DNA from: Oppiella nova | Lineage: Eukaryota > Arthropoda > Arachnida > Sarcoptiformes > Oppiidae | Reading direction: 5' to 3' | Length of the DNA: 20,818 nt | Assembly: GCA_905397405.1 (NCBI GenBank) | Contig: CAJPVJ010000747.1 | Span: 1-20,818 of the forward strand | In this document: positions 1 to 9,194 of the stretch, piece after piece | Position numbering within the stretch: position 1 is the first letter of the stretch | Layout: every line of letters begins with the position of its first letter | Notes under the pieces: generated by a model | The model's input: only the letters and a program-made list of their open reading frames with translations | Database searches by the model: none | Told to the model about the DNA's origin: nothing | Program-made: the position numbers and the translations under genes

Positions 1-572
1 CCGGAGAACCTAAGCGGACAACACTTCGGGCTCGACGTGAACGAGATGTTGGCGGCCGGGGGTCTCCGTAGCGGCACCGGTGGGTCGCAAGTGGTGAACG
101 CCGGCGACCGGTTCGCCGTACGACTCGCCTGTCAACACTTCACGCCGGAAGAGATTACCGTCAAAGTGGTCGACCATCAGCTCGTCATACACGGCAAGCA
201 CGAGGAGCGCACCGACAGTCACGGATGGATTCAACGAGAATTTACGCGCCGGTATGTAGAGAGGGGGTCAGGGAGTGGGAGTTTATTAAGTTTATTAAGT
301 TACCTATCTATCCACTGATTAACTTATTGGATATATACTGTAGGTATGTATTGCCCGATGGTTGCGATCCTGAAAAAGTGGTGTCCAGTTTGGATGCGAA
401 GGGCATACTGTCCATAAAGGCGCCCAAAAAGGCTTTGCCCCTACCGGACAAAAATGAGCGTATTGTTCCCATTACCGTATTCCCGCGCGACCACCCCCAT
501 GCCGTTATAAGTGAGGCTGATCAATACAAAAATAACTTGATGATACTCCATCAGCATGCCGGTATAAAGTGA
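1..572 (+). CDS. Small heat-shock protein (HSP20/alpha-crystallin), 5' partial, two exons 1..251 and 344..572
   Basis: The open frame runs in from the window edge, so the N-terminus is missing; 159 residues are visible. Exon 1 ends at 251 and a 92-bp intron (252-343, GTATGT...TGTAG) splits an Arg codon. Exon 2 resumes with RYVLPDGCDPEKV and stops at 570-572. The alpha-crystallin domain spans roughly visible residues 30-125: FTPEEITVKVVDHQLVIHGK is the central strand region, and SSLDAKGILSIKAPK is the typical final strand pair. A short C-terminal extension has a V-P-I/I-T-V (I-x-I-like) motif that in this family docks into neighbouring subunits. Known role: ATP-independent holdase chaperone forming oligomers. 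The family call is firm; the exact orthologue is not determinable. The GTG at 37 is only an internal codon, since the frame is open to base 1. Confidence 0.93.
252..343 (+). other. Intron of the HSP20 gene
   Basis: A GT...AG intron of 92 bp. Donor GTATGT at 252 and acceptor ending TACTGTAG at 343. Removing it joins two frames into one continuous alpha-crystallin domain. Confidence 0.9.
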
Positions 573-686
573 GGCACATATTTATGAATTGGTCATGCAC
601 AAGGTGGAACCAAAGCGATTGTAAGTTAGTATTAATTTTATTTATATTTATATGTTTTTCTAGCATAAACCTATTTATTCAACAAA

Positions 687-692
687 AATAAA
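687..692 (+). terminator. Probable polyadenylation signal of the HSP20 gene
   Basis: AATAAA lies 115 bp after the HSP20 stop, within AT-rich sequence. Position fits a short 3' UTR; not otherwise proven. Confidence 0.5.
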
Positions 693-1637
693 CAGTAAAA
701 TGTTAAAATTATAAAGATAAATCAGTGGTATTTATTGCACTGATATTTATTAATTACTGTACATAATAACAATTGTATTTGTGGTACAGTATAATACTAA
801 CTAGTGCTTACAAGTTAGTATAATAATTACTTTGAATTAATTTTAATTAACCTCGAAAATTTATATTTCAGATAATATGATAGACTATATTATGAAGTTT
901 GAAAATAAAATGTTTATTTTTTTTGTTATATATAATAAATTATATATTTACTCGAATACTATAATAATATTTATCATTAAATTTATCAATTATAAATTAA
1001 CGTTTAATACAATAATTTTTATTATGCATGTTTATATAAAGTTAATGTTAATGTATTTGTTATTTAATAACATTTACGCAATTAAAGTATTTTTGATGTT
1101 TTCCTATGTAGTGCTTAATATTATGTAATACTGTACTGTACTGTAGTATGATAACAGTAAACAGGAAAATAAAATAATCCAAAAATAGATATGTCCTTGA
1201 ATAGATTTGATTTGTCTGGAATTTTATATTCTATAAATATCTACAAGTTGCAATGTTAATATTTTCAAATGAGTAGAAATCAGAGTTTAAATTAATTTAT
1301 TTGGAAACTCAACAATATTATATTTTATAACTTGAATTTTAATTAGTATTGATAAACTAATAACTAATTAATAAATCAATACTGTATGAAAATTAATGTA
1401 CCGATATTTTGGAATAAAATTTATTGCATTAACTTCCAAAACAATAATTTAGATAAATAATTAAGCAACAAATATTGTTAATTAAAGTCACGATACAATC
1501 TAAATAAAATATATTTACGGTAATATTAATTATGGTCCCATCACCTTAATGATATAACTAGTATATGCATATAAGGTATAACATGCAATATCTAGTAATA
1601 TATGGAATATCGGGCATTAAATGCCTATGAGATAATC
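693..1637. other. AT-rich intergenic region, no gene seen
   Basis: No supported gene. An 83-codon frame at 877-1128 is low-complexity Ile/Phe/Tyr/Asn translation of AT-rich DNA. The right part, about 1081-1262, is a diverged direct repeat of 6993-7157. TTTATT at 1420-1425 could be the minus-strand polyadenylation signal of arrestin gene C, about 210 bp past its stop. Confidence 0.6.
1081..1262 (+). repeat. Non-coding direct repeat, partner at 6993-7157
   Basis: Both copies share runs such as AAAGTATTTTTGATGTTTTC, GCTTAATATTATGTAATACT and TAGATATGTCCTTGA in the same order with small indels. Each copy lies beside an arrestin locus, so it may be part of the duplicated block or an old dispersed repeat. 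Confidence 0.7.
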
Positions 1638-3002
1638 CTACTTGCTGCTATTAACAATAGGTGTGTCCAGTTCAAGAAGCGCCTCCTTATTCACCACAAT
1701 AACCGGCAGATTTACGTGCAAGTCGTGAGCGTACGGTATATCGAGGGTCACGTGTATCAGGTATTTAACGCTTACGATCCAACTCCTGATGGACAGGGAG
1801 GCGGTGGTGGGAATGGCGACGAACACACTTTGCGTGTCACAGGTTTGTTGGCCGACTGTGTGGCCCATTTCCGGTCCCGTTATGGCCGCCTGCAGTGACT
1901 TATGCCGTTCGCCACACATATACACCTGAGTCTCGTATAGTGTGACCCGAGGGGTGGCGTCTACTGTCGAATGATTCTCGACTGTACAATGGACCGCAAT
2001 GGTGTCACCTTGGTCATTTGGCAAGCAATCATTTAGTTTTAGGTACACAATTGACTGGAATTCGTGTTATATACATACCCGGAGCAAATCCTTTTTTAAC
2101 CAAACTAGCATGGAGTCTCATCTAATGATTTATAATAATTATATGAAATGCAGCATAAAATCAATGCAATTAACATACAATTCCAGATCCAATGCTGGGA
2201 AAGGAAAACACCTTCTCAACGGTGCCGCCCACTGAGACCTTGGTCATATAATAATCAATTGAAAATTGTCTAGTCTCTCCCGTTAAAATAATAATAAAAA
2301 AAACAATAGAATTACTTTAAAATTAGTTTGCATAGGTGAGTCCACCGTAAATTTATAAGAAATCCTATGCGCCTGGTCAATGTTAGCAGTAATATAATAG
2401 TGTATCGATCCGTATGGGCTTTCAAATGACGCGGGAATAGCCCTATAAAAAAATTGGGAAACAATTATTATCAACAAGGTAACGTAATGTTAGTCAATAT
2501 AATTGTTCATACTCATCCGGCAACGTAAACTCAAATGGTATGACATGATCACCCGGGCCCATGCACTTGCCAGAATCTATTTATTAATACAAAATGTGGA
2601 TTTAATCATATAAATTAAATTCAAGTGTTTAGTAACATATATATATCATACAGACCTTGGTGTAATATATTTGTATTATAAGTGAGTGTTTAATATAATT
2701 AAAAAATAAAATACTCTAGCAAACTAATATTACGCGGACATACATTGGTCGGGCATTTTGTAGGCCAAATCAACGCAAGTCCGCTGATCCTTGTACTCCA
2801 GTCCCTCGCAGTGGAAGTAAGTGCCGGCGCTCTCAACCCATTTGGATTCGGCCGCACATACGAGCCCTATGCGCGGGTAGGGCGCACTTTCCGGCCCTAG
2901 TATTGTCAATTGCAATGAGCCGGACACTTTATCGCCGGCCAGATAGCGTTGTTTCTTATTGTCCAGGCTAATGTCCAACTTTGATATGTGTGATCGATCC
3001 AT
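1638..3002 (-). CDS. Arrestin-domain (alpha-arrestin) protein, gene C, six coding exons, intact
   Basis: Coding exons, in minus-strand order: 3002-2744, 2576-2513, 2442-2316, 2238-2179, 2121-2079, 2008-1638, giving 307 aa. Intron phases are 1,2,0,0,1 and every junction preserves the frame. The arrestin N domain starts after ATG at 3002 with LDISLDNKKQRYLAGDKVSG and continues through GPGDHVIPFEFTLPD and IPASFESPYGSIHYY. The C domain, in the last exon, contains DTIAVHCTVENHSTVDATPR, ASLSIRSWIVSVKYLIHVTL and HDLHVNLPVIV. Known family role: adaptors linking membrane cargo to ubiquitin ligases and sorting. This protein ends just after the C domain and has no PPxY tail, so NEDD4-type recruitment would need another route. 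Exon sizes 2 (64 bp) and 5 (43 bp) equal those of A and B on the other strand, so all three derive from one ancestor. Introns are 57-167 bp. Confidence 0.9.
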
Positions 3003-3004
3003 AC

Positions 3005-3406
3005 CTGTGCAAATCACCTTGTATCTATAGCAATTGGATAGTATACAGATACAGTATATAATAATAACAATTTGTATACCGGTATACAGGCAATAATTGT
3101 TCAAATACTTTGTTTGCCAATATTATTACAAATTTTATTTACACGTCCCTAATGGACGGGTAGTTATATATTTATTATTCACGTATTTATGATAATACAA
3201 TAATGGGTATTAATATAATTTGCGATAAAAACTGTGGTTATACTGTTAATAACAAGCCGGTTAGTAACGACAATTATATTGTTAGTTAGCAAAAAGTTTT
3301 AACAGTTTTTTGTGTGTTGTGTTGTTTACAGTCTACGAGTCTGTGAATGCAGTGCACACTCAATGCACAGACAATGTACGGTATAGTGGGTGACATCTCT
3401 TATATA
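3005..3406 (-). promoter_or_regulatory. Probable promoter, 5' UTR exon and 5' UTR intron of arrestin gene C
   Basis: On the minus strand a TATATAAG box occupies 3406-3399. A start site about 30 nt downstream (near 3370) would give a short untranslated exon ending at 3330. A GTAAAC donor begins at 3329, and the acceptor TTGCACAG ends at 3005, two bases before the start ATG. The layout is inferred from motifs only. Confidence 0.5.
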
Positions 3407-4109
3407 GTGCTCAAGGTATCATTTTTAAGTATAAGTTTTATCAAATAAGTAACGGGAGATTTATTTATTAATTTATAACTAAACTTATAAAATATATGTC
3501 GTTTTTATGTTGAATTTTAAAGATATGTAATGTTTTAGTAAATGAGATGTTGTTTGTGCCTATGAATTGACTTTTTAACAGTGAGCTCAACAAAATAATA
3601 CAGTAAAGGCTGCTCTCCCGGCACACTCTCCTCACTCTCTCTAACCTCCCTATACTCTAATGTGCCTTACCTGTGATTGCATATACACTGTATGGCATAA
3701 GTGCTGGTAAACACTACTGTACTGTAGAATATTCTGTAAACACTGTCTGCTATACTGTCTGACAGACATTGACTTCACTGCCGAACACATGAAAAAAGTT
3801 ATATAACTAGCGCTGCGTTTGTTAAATACGTATAAAACAAAACCAATACTAAAATCATTAATACTGTAATACGGTATACAATGTAATTTTACATACGTCT
3901 ACCAAATTGTGCATGTATATCGGTATAATTGCACGTAGACTATTAATTTAATGTGACATACCCTATTAATAGAAATCAATATTTGTGAGCTCTATTCATA
4001 ATTGGTAAGCACTTTAAAAGTAATTTCCTGTTTATAGATATTTAAAATGCCATTCAATTTGTAAATATTAATTACGTAACCATTTATAATTCATTTGCAA
4101 ATCAAATGG
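3407..4109. other. Intergenic region between divergent arrestin genes C and A
   Basis: No coding sequence recognised. It holds the first copy of a 102-bp direct repeat (3725-3826) and AT-rich sequence rich in TACTGTA-like heptamers. Confidence 0.55.
3725..3826 (+). repeat. Direct repeat upstream of arrestin A, partner 7650-7751
   Basis: The two 102-bp copies are almost identical at a constant offset of 3925 bp (for example GAATATTCTGTAAACACTGT and AACTAGCGCTGCGTTTGTTA). They mark the 5' side of the tandem duplication that produced arrestin A and B. Confidence 0.85.
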
Positions 4110-4118
4110 TATATAAAG
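4110..4118 (+). promoter_or_regulatory. TATA box, arrestin A
   Basis: TATATAAAG lies about 510 bp before the start codon, and the equivalent position in arrestin B (8860-8868) is TATATAACT. A possible 5' UTR exon ends at a GTATTT donor near 4229, with an acceptor GAGCAG just before 4615. Inferred from motif and paralogue conservation. Confidence 0.45.
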
Positions 4119-4165
4119 TGAAGTACTTTAAGTGAAAAATTATCAAATCTATTTCATTTAAATAA

Positions 4166-4482
4166 AAGTTATTATTAATAATAATATTAAGTGAAATTAT
4201 ATTTACACAAGTGTTCAGTCAATCAAAGGTATTTGTTTTAAGTATATTTCTATAATTAATATTATAATTTTAAATAAAATGTTTATTTTAGTATGACTTC
4301 ATAAATATGTACAGTATATCGCANAAGTTATTATTAATAATAATATTAAGTGAAATTATATTTACACAAGTGTTCAGTCAATCAAAGGTATTTGTTTTAA
4401 GTATATTTCTATAATTAATATTATAATTTTAAATAAAATGTTTATTTTAGTATGACTTCATAAATATGTACAGTATATCGCA
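4166..4482 (+). repeat. Exact 158-bp duplication either side of a single N (4324)
   Basis: Bases 4166-4323 and 4325-4482 are identical and are separated only by N. The equivalent stretch in front of arrestin B (from about 8930) is present once. The simplest reading is two contig ends that overlap by 158 bp and were joined without collapsing the overlap, so one copy is probably not real. Confidence 0.9.
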
Positions 4483-4623
4483 TTTATAATTCAATTTCAT
4501 TTCTAAATTAATTATTATGTTTATAATAATTACTAAAATTGCGTGTAAATTATAATTTACTTATTAATCAAGCATTTAAATTAATCTAGATAATTAACAA
4601 CCGAATCAGAGCAGGTAACAATC

Positions 4624-5855
4624 ATGGAGATTGACCTGGATGAGTCAAAGCATGTAACAAACATGGAAATTGACCTGGATAATGAGTCCAAGCATTACGT
4701 GGTCGGCGATCGGGTTACCGGTAGCTTAAAATTCGCCTCAACTGGTGGTGTACTGGCATCGGGTGTCCGGATAAGCCTGGTCTGTATGGGTGAGGCCAAC
4801 TGGACTGAGCATGTAGCATTAGCTAATGGTGCTCTCATGTACCGTAATAATAGAAAGTTTTTGGACGCCCCCTTTGATATGGACAAAAATGGTAATAGAT
4901 ACATTACATTACAATGATGTGACCATGGTGTTTCATATAATTATGTCATATCACGAATAGCTCTCGAAAAACACCTGGATCGTGGTGTGCATACAATTCC
5001 TTTCGACATAAAGATCCCTGATGAGCGAGTATTTTTGTATAATTAATTTATTTTGAATTTTAGTCGTTATTATTAATTTAATAAAATCTAAATTAGCTTT
5101 TATATTGTTATGAAAACTAACCAATCACAAATATGCTTGCAGTGGATTACCCTCGTCATTCGAGGACACTCACGCCTGGATCCACTATAATGTGGAGGCG
5201 GCTATTGATGAGCCCGATAGTGATGAGGTGAACACAATCAAGACCCGGATCACTGTTGACTCGCCCATGAGTCACAATCTTAAGGTTGACCAAGACCATT
5301 TTTACAATAATTTATTACAAACAAATAAATAAATTATATAACTTATTGTATTAAATAGGTATTCGTGGCCGGACATGCTGACAAAACACTGTCGCTGTTC
5401 CCTAATATGGGGTCTGGATCTGTGAGTACATAGAATTATATAATTGCCTTAATTTAGCTTGATAATTTGTATGTTTAATAAACTATAGATTGCACTTTAC
5501 ACCAGTTTAGCCCGAAAAGGCTATTTACCAGGTTTGTTCAAATCTCTCTCTCTCTCTCTCTCTCTCTCAACATAAGTTCATTACAGGCGAGACACTTGAA
5601 GTGCTCTGTTATGTGACCAACAAATCGACAGTCGAAGTGACCCCCAGAGCTATTCTATACCAGACCCGTGTCTACCAGTCCGGGGAATGCCATAAAGCCG
5701 TAGACCGAGTGCTAACTGAGCCCATAATTGGCAATAAGATGGCCAGTAATGCAAACAATACGGACATAATACACGTGCCGATACCCAAAACAGCCTCACT
5801 GTCCATCAAAAGTGATGTCATAAGTGTTAAATACGTGGTGCATGTGACCAATTGA
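4624..5855 (+). CDS. Arrestin-domain protein, gene A, six exons, C-terminus truncated by internal duplication
   Basis: Exons 4624-4891, 4961-5024, 5143-5284, 5359-5421, 5489-5531 and 5587-5855 give 282 aa. Exon 1 encodes the arrestin N-domain start (MEIDLDNESKHYVVGDRVTG, SGVRISLVCMGEANW). Exons 2-3 give GVHTIPFDIKIPD and GLPSSFEDTHAWIHYNVEAA. Exons 4-5 give VFVAGHADKTLSLFPNMG and ALYTSLARKGYLP, and exon 6 gives the C domain (ETLEVLCYV, STVEVTPRAILYQ, TASLSIKSDVISVKYVVHVT). It then stops as T-N-stop, because a 647-bp tandem duplication starts at 5851, so the final C-domain strands are lost from this exon. Odd points: the exon 2 donor is GC (GA|GCGAGT) where gene B has GT, and exon 1 begins with a tandem microduplication of MEIDLD-ESKH. 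Alternative splicing into the second exon set (4'-6') would also be in frame (281 aa). Confidence 0.8.
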
Positions 5856-6413
5856 TGAGCCCGATAGTGATGAGGTGAACACAATCAAGACCCGGATCAC
5901 TGTTGACTCGCCCATGAGTCACAATCTTAAGGTTGACCAAGACCATTTTTACAATAATTTATTACAAACAAATAAATGAATTATATAACTTATTGTATTA
6001 AATAGGTATTCGTGGCCGGACATGCTGACAAAACACTGTCGCTGTTCCCTAATATGGGTTCTGGATCTGTGAGTACATAGAATTATATAATTGCCTTAAT
6101 TTAGCTTGATAATTTGTATGTATTAATAAACTATAGATTGCACTTTACACCAGTTTAGCCCGAAAAGGCTATTTACCAGGTTTGTTCAAATCTCTCTCTC
6201 TCTCTCTCTCAACATAAGTTCATTACAGGCGAGACACTTGAAGTGCTCTGTTATGTGGCCAACAAATCGACAGTCGAAGTGACCCCCAGAGCTATTCTAT
6301 ACCAGACCCGTGTCTACCAGTCCGGGGAATGCCATAAAGCCGTAGACCGAGTGCTAACTGAGCCCATAATTGGCAATAAGATGGCAAGTGTTAAATACGT
6401 GGTGCATGTGACC
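5204..6413 (+). repeat. 647-bp tandem duplication inside arrestin A (unit 1 5204-5850, unit 2 5851-6413)
   Basis: Unit 2 restarts in the middle of exon 3 (ATTGATGAGCCCGATAGTG) directly after GTGACC(A) in exon 6. It repeats partial exon 3, intron 3, exon 4, intron 4, exon 5, intron 5 and exon 6. Unit 2 is 84 bp shorter, accounted for by a 6-nt shorter CT microsatellite and a 78-nt in-frame deletion in exon 6. Otherwise the units differ by only a few bases. Confidence 0.9.
5543..5568 (+). repeat. (TC)13 microsatellite forming part of intron 5, arrestin A
   Basis: A pure TC dinucleotide run in the last part of intron 5, close to the CATTACAG acceptor, where it could serve as polypyrimidine tract. 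The homologous runs are 20 nt (6191-6210) and 18 nt (10085-10102), so the tract varies in length among copies. Confidence 0.9.
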
Positions 6414-6494
6414 CTGGACATCCCACACGCTGTGGACCTGCATATTAGTCTACCGATTATAGTCACCACTCAGTCTGCTTTAGACCGCAATTAG
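6006..6494 (+). pseudogene. Second exon set 4'-5'-6' of arrestin A
   Basis: Exons 6006-6068, 6137-6179 and 6229-6494 duplicate exons 4-6 with intact splice sites and the same phases. Exon 6' keeps the true C-terminus (VTLDIPHAVDLHISLPIIV, ending SALDRN). It lacks 26 codons (the segment SNANNTDIIHVPIPK through SDVI) between two AGT codons, which removes a C-domain strand pair. There is no start codon or exon 1-2 of its own, so it is expressed only if spliced to exons 1-3 of gene A. It is either an alternative 3' cassette or debris of the duplication. Confidence 0.7.
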
Positions 6495-6916
6495 CGTTAA
6501 TGTTCGTACACTTAAAACATATCCTTTAATATATTTATATTATTATATTACGGATATTTGTTTAAATGTTAAACTGATTTAAATGTATTGGAGTTTGTTT
6601 CATAAGTTATATACTAATAATACGTTAATAACACTTATTAATAGGAATGAAAAATTATTGGGTTTATTATGTGTTTTTATGTGTATTTATATGTATTTAT
6701 GTGTACGTACTGAATGAACGAAAAATTTTATTAACGTTAATAGTTTACAAGTAATCTATTAGTAATAATTTTTATTTGTAAAAATCTCATCAAGTGAATT
6801 TATTTTATTTTATAAAAATATTCATTATTAATGATTCAAAATTAGTACAAGCTTAGTAAATAATATGACACATACTGTAGTTTTAAGATAAAATATTTAA
6901 GTTTATTATTCAGAGA

Positions 6917-7204
6917 TTGTTATGCCTATCAAGTTAAATGAATAAGGTATGAGTACATAAAATTATGTACTTGTTATTTAATAAAATTTACGTATTTAAA
7001 GTATTTTTGATGTTTTCCTATGTATTGCTTAATATTATGTAATACTGTGGTATGATAACAGGAAACAGAAAAATAAAATGCAAAATTAGATATGTCCTTG
7101 ATTAGATTTGATTTGTCTAGAATTTTATATTATATAATAATTTGCAATTTTAATATTGTTATGCCTATCAAGTTAAATGAATGAGATATGAGTATATAAA
7201 ATTA
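6917..7204 (+). repeat. Short direct repeat pair (6917-6965, 7156-7204)
   Basis: Both copies contain TTGTTATGCCTATCAAGTTA followed by AATGAAT and TATGAGTA.ATAAAATTA, spaced 239 bp apart. The function is unknown; the first lies before and the second after the 6993-7157 repeat. Confidence 0.75.
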
Positions 7205-7983
7205 AAATGAATTTTCAATGCATTAATACATATTCTGACAATAGTAATTATTTTTTTAAATTACTAATAATTTATAATATTGTAGGAATATAAGTATTCA
7301 TATAAAACCAGTTCATAAACTTTGATTTAATTATACAAATGCAATGTTTATAATGTAAACAGTCTAATTATCACTAGACTCTAATATAAGCAAATTTCAC
7401 ACAATTGTTAATCAAATTAATCATTATTGACATTATTAAAATAATCTCGGTAAAAACAATTTAATATTTAGTTAAAAAACTCGAAAATATACAAAAAAAA
7501 GTGACATTAACTGAATATACAGTAATATATATGATTGTGTATGACATTGTGTTAACGCAATCGCAATACAATAAAAGTGTAATTTCGTAAACAACTGAAG
7601 GTCACGACTGCAATGTTTGTGAGTCATTGCATACAGTACTGGTAAACATTAGAATATTCTGTAAACACTGTCTGCTATACTGTCTGACAGACATTGGCTT
7701 CACTGCCAAACACATGAAAAAAGGTATATAACTAGCGCTGCGTTTGTTAAACACAGATACAGTATATAATATTAATATTATACCTTAATCTACAATAAAA
7801 CAATTATGCAAAAATACGTTAATTTACACGAATTTAATATCTAATGTATTGTATAATTTGGGAAGACTGGAAAAATTATTACTCCAATATGTGCCCAAGG
7901 TTATTATTACATTTTACTATATTCTAGTACTAATAGATTCTAGTATATTCACTTACATAATCGATTATAATACGAGCTATGGA

Positions 7984-8159
7984 CAACCATAGTAACGTTA
8001 GCTATTTTATATTTATTATATATAATTATTAATCTTATACAAAGGTCAATTATTCATAAAATATTCATAGGTTTAAAGTAAGCGAGTAGTATTATAATTT
8101 ATCAAGTTAAAATATTACTGGATTTAATAAAATAAAAATATCTAACGTTACTATAGTTG
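7984..8159. repeat. Short inverted repeat pair (7984-8001 and 8142-8159)
   Basis: CAACCATAGTAACGTTAG at 7984 pairs with CTAACGTTACTATAGTTG at 8142 with one mismatch, about 140 bp apart. It sits immediately left of a larger foldback, suggesting remains of a palindromic element. Confidence 0.7.
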
Positions 8160-8173
8160 CCCAATGCTCATAT

Positions 8174-8382
8174 GTGGACTTATTAAACAATTTGGAAACC
8201 ACTGAAAAGCATAGAAAATATAGTAATGGGTTGAAAAGTTTTGATTTCCCAGCTTACTCACCTTGCTCATTCATAGAAATATATTAAAATGTTTGATCGT
8301 AAGCTGGGAATTCAAAGGTTTTCAATCTATTACTATATTTTCTATGCTTTTCAGTTGTCTCCAAATTGTTTAATAAGTCCAC
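8174..8382. repeat. 83-bp foldback (inverted repeat) with 43-nt loop
   Basis: Left arm 8174-8256 (begins GTGGACTTATTAAACAATTT) pairs with right arm 8300-8382 (ends AAATTGTTTAATAAGTCCAC) at 76 of 83 positions. Loop 8257-8299. An RNA from either strand would form a long hairpin. It could be a foldback MITE or a hairpin-RNA source; no protein is encoded. Confidence 0.88.
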
Positions 8383-8859
8383 GTATTTATAAAAATTACA
8401 ATGTTAACTTTAACATTAAAATACTTTTATTAAATTGATTGATTTATATATTATTATAACCTAGATTATTGTTACATGCTCTTTAAAAAATATTCCACTA
8501 CACAAAAAATTAAAAATATATAAAAATATATATATAATATAAATATAAATATATATCTATAAATAATTAATTTATTATTTATGAAATTTTAATTGAAATG
8601 TCACCATGTAGGGTGTAAATAAAAAAATATGACTCGCTCATATATGACAATATTATCATGATCATATTCAAACAAACAATTGAATCATATCTTATTTGTA
8701 AACATATATTCCGTAGTAAACATAAGTTTGCGAAATACGGTACAAATTCAATAACACTTCGCAACAACAATGAATGGGATACATGTTCAAGGACAAATTA
8801 TTGATACTATACATTGTAATGCACATGTAATCATTTATAATTCATTTGAAATCAAATGG

Positions 8860-8868
8860 TATATAACT
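8860..8868 (+). promoter_or_regulatory. TATA box region, arrestin B
   Basis: TATATAACT sits in the same flanking context (ATCAAATGG before, GTGAAGTACTTTA after) as the arrestin A TATA box. Conservation between the copies supports a core promoter. Confidence 0.4.
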
Positions 8869-9194
8869 GTAAAGTGAAGTACTTTAGGTGAAAAATTATC
8901 AAATCTATTTCATTTAAATAAAAGTTATTATTAATAATAATATTAAGTGAAATTATATTTACACAAGTGTTCAGTCAATCAAAGGTATTTGTTTTAAGTA
9001 TATTTCTATAATTAATATTATAATTTTAAATAAAATGTTTATTTTAGTTTAACTTTATAAAATGTATACTATCTCATTTATAATTCAATTTCATTTCTAA
9101 ATTAATTATTATGCTTATAATAATTACTAAAAATTGCGTGTAAATTATAATTTACTTATTAATCAAGCATTAAAATTAATCTAGATAATTAACA

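Larger units (their letters stand above)
6495..8859. other. Long AT-rich intergenic region between arrestin A and B, no gene seen
   Basis: No coding sequence is supported. It contains the partner of the 1081-1262 repeat (6993-7157), a 239-bp-spaced direct repeat (6917-6965 and 7156-7204), the 7650-7751 repeat shared with the arrestin A upstream region, nested inverted repeats at 7984-8382, and an AT dinucleotide-rich patch near 8515-8560. A 63-codon minus frame at 8579-8770 shows no recognisable domain. Confidence 0.6.

Noticed and set aside
877-1128. 83-codon plus-strand open frame
   Set aside because: Translation is low-complexity Ile/Phe/Asn/Tyr expected from AT-rich DNA; no domain, no splice context, no paralogue conservation.
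1602-1898. 98-codon plus-strand open frame
   Set aside because: Antisense of the last exon of arrestin gene C, whose minus-strand reading has clear arrestin motifs and splice sites.
1999-2235. 78-codon plus-strand open frame
   Set aside because: Runs antisense through arrestin C exons 4-5 and introns; no recognisable motif.
4695-4904. 69-codon minus-strand frame (also 9251-9460)
   Set aside because: Shadow of arrestin exon 1 on the opposite strand; conserved only because the exon is conserved.
1131-7690. Frequent TACTGTA/TACAGTA heptamers as a possible regulatory motif
   Set aside because: Noted at many intergenic places, but in AT-rich DNA without a background count this cannot be called enriched; counting against shuffled sequence would decide.
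8579-8770. 63-codon minus-strand frame
   Set aside because: AT-rich, no domain, no promoter or splice evidence.
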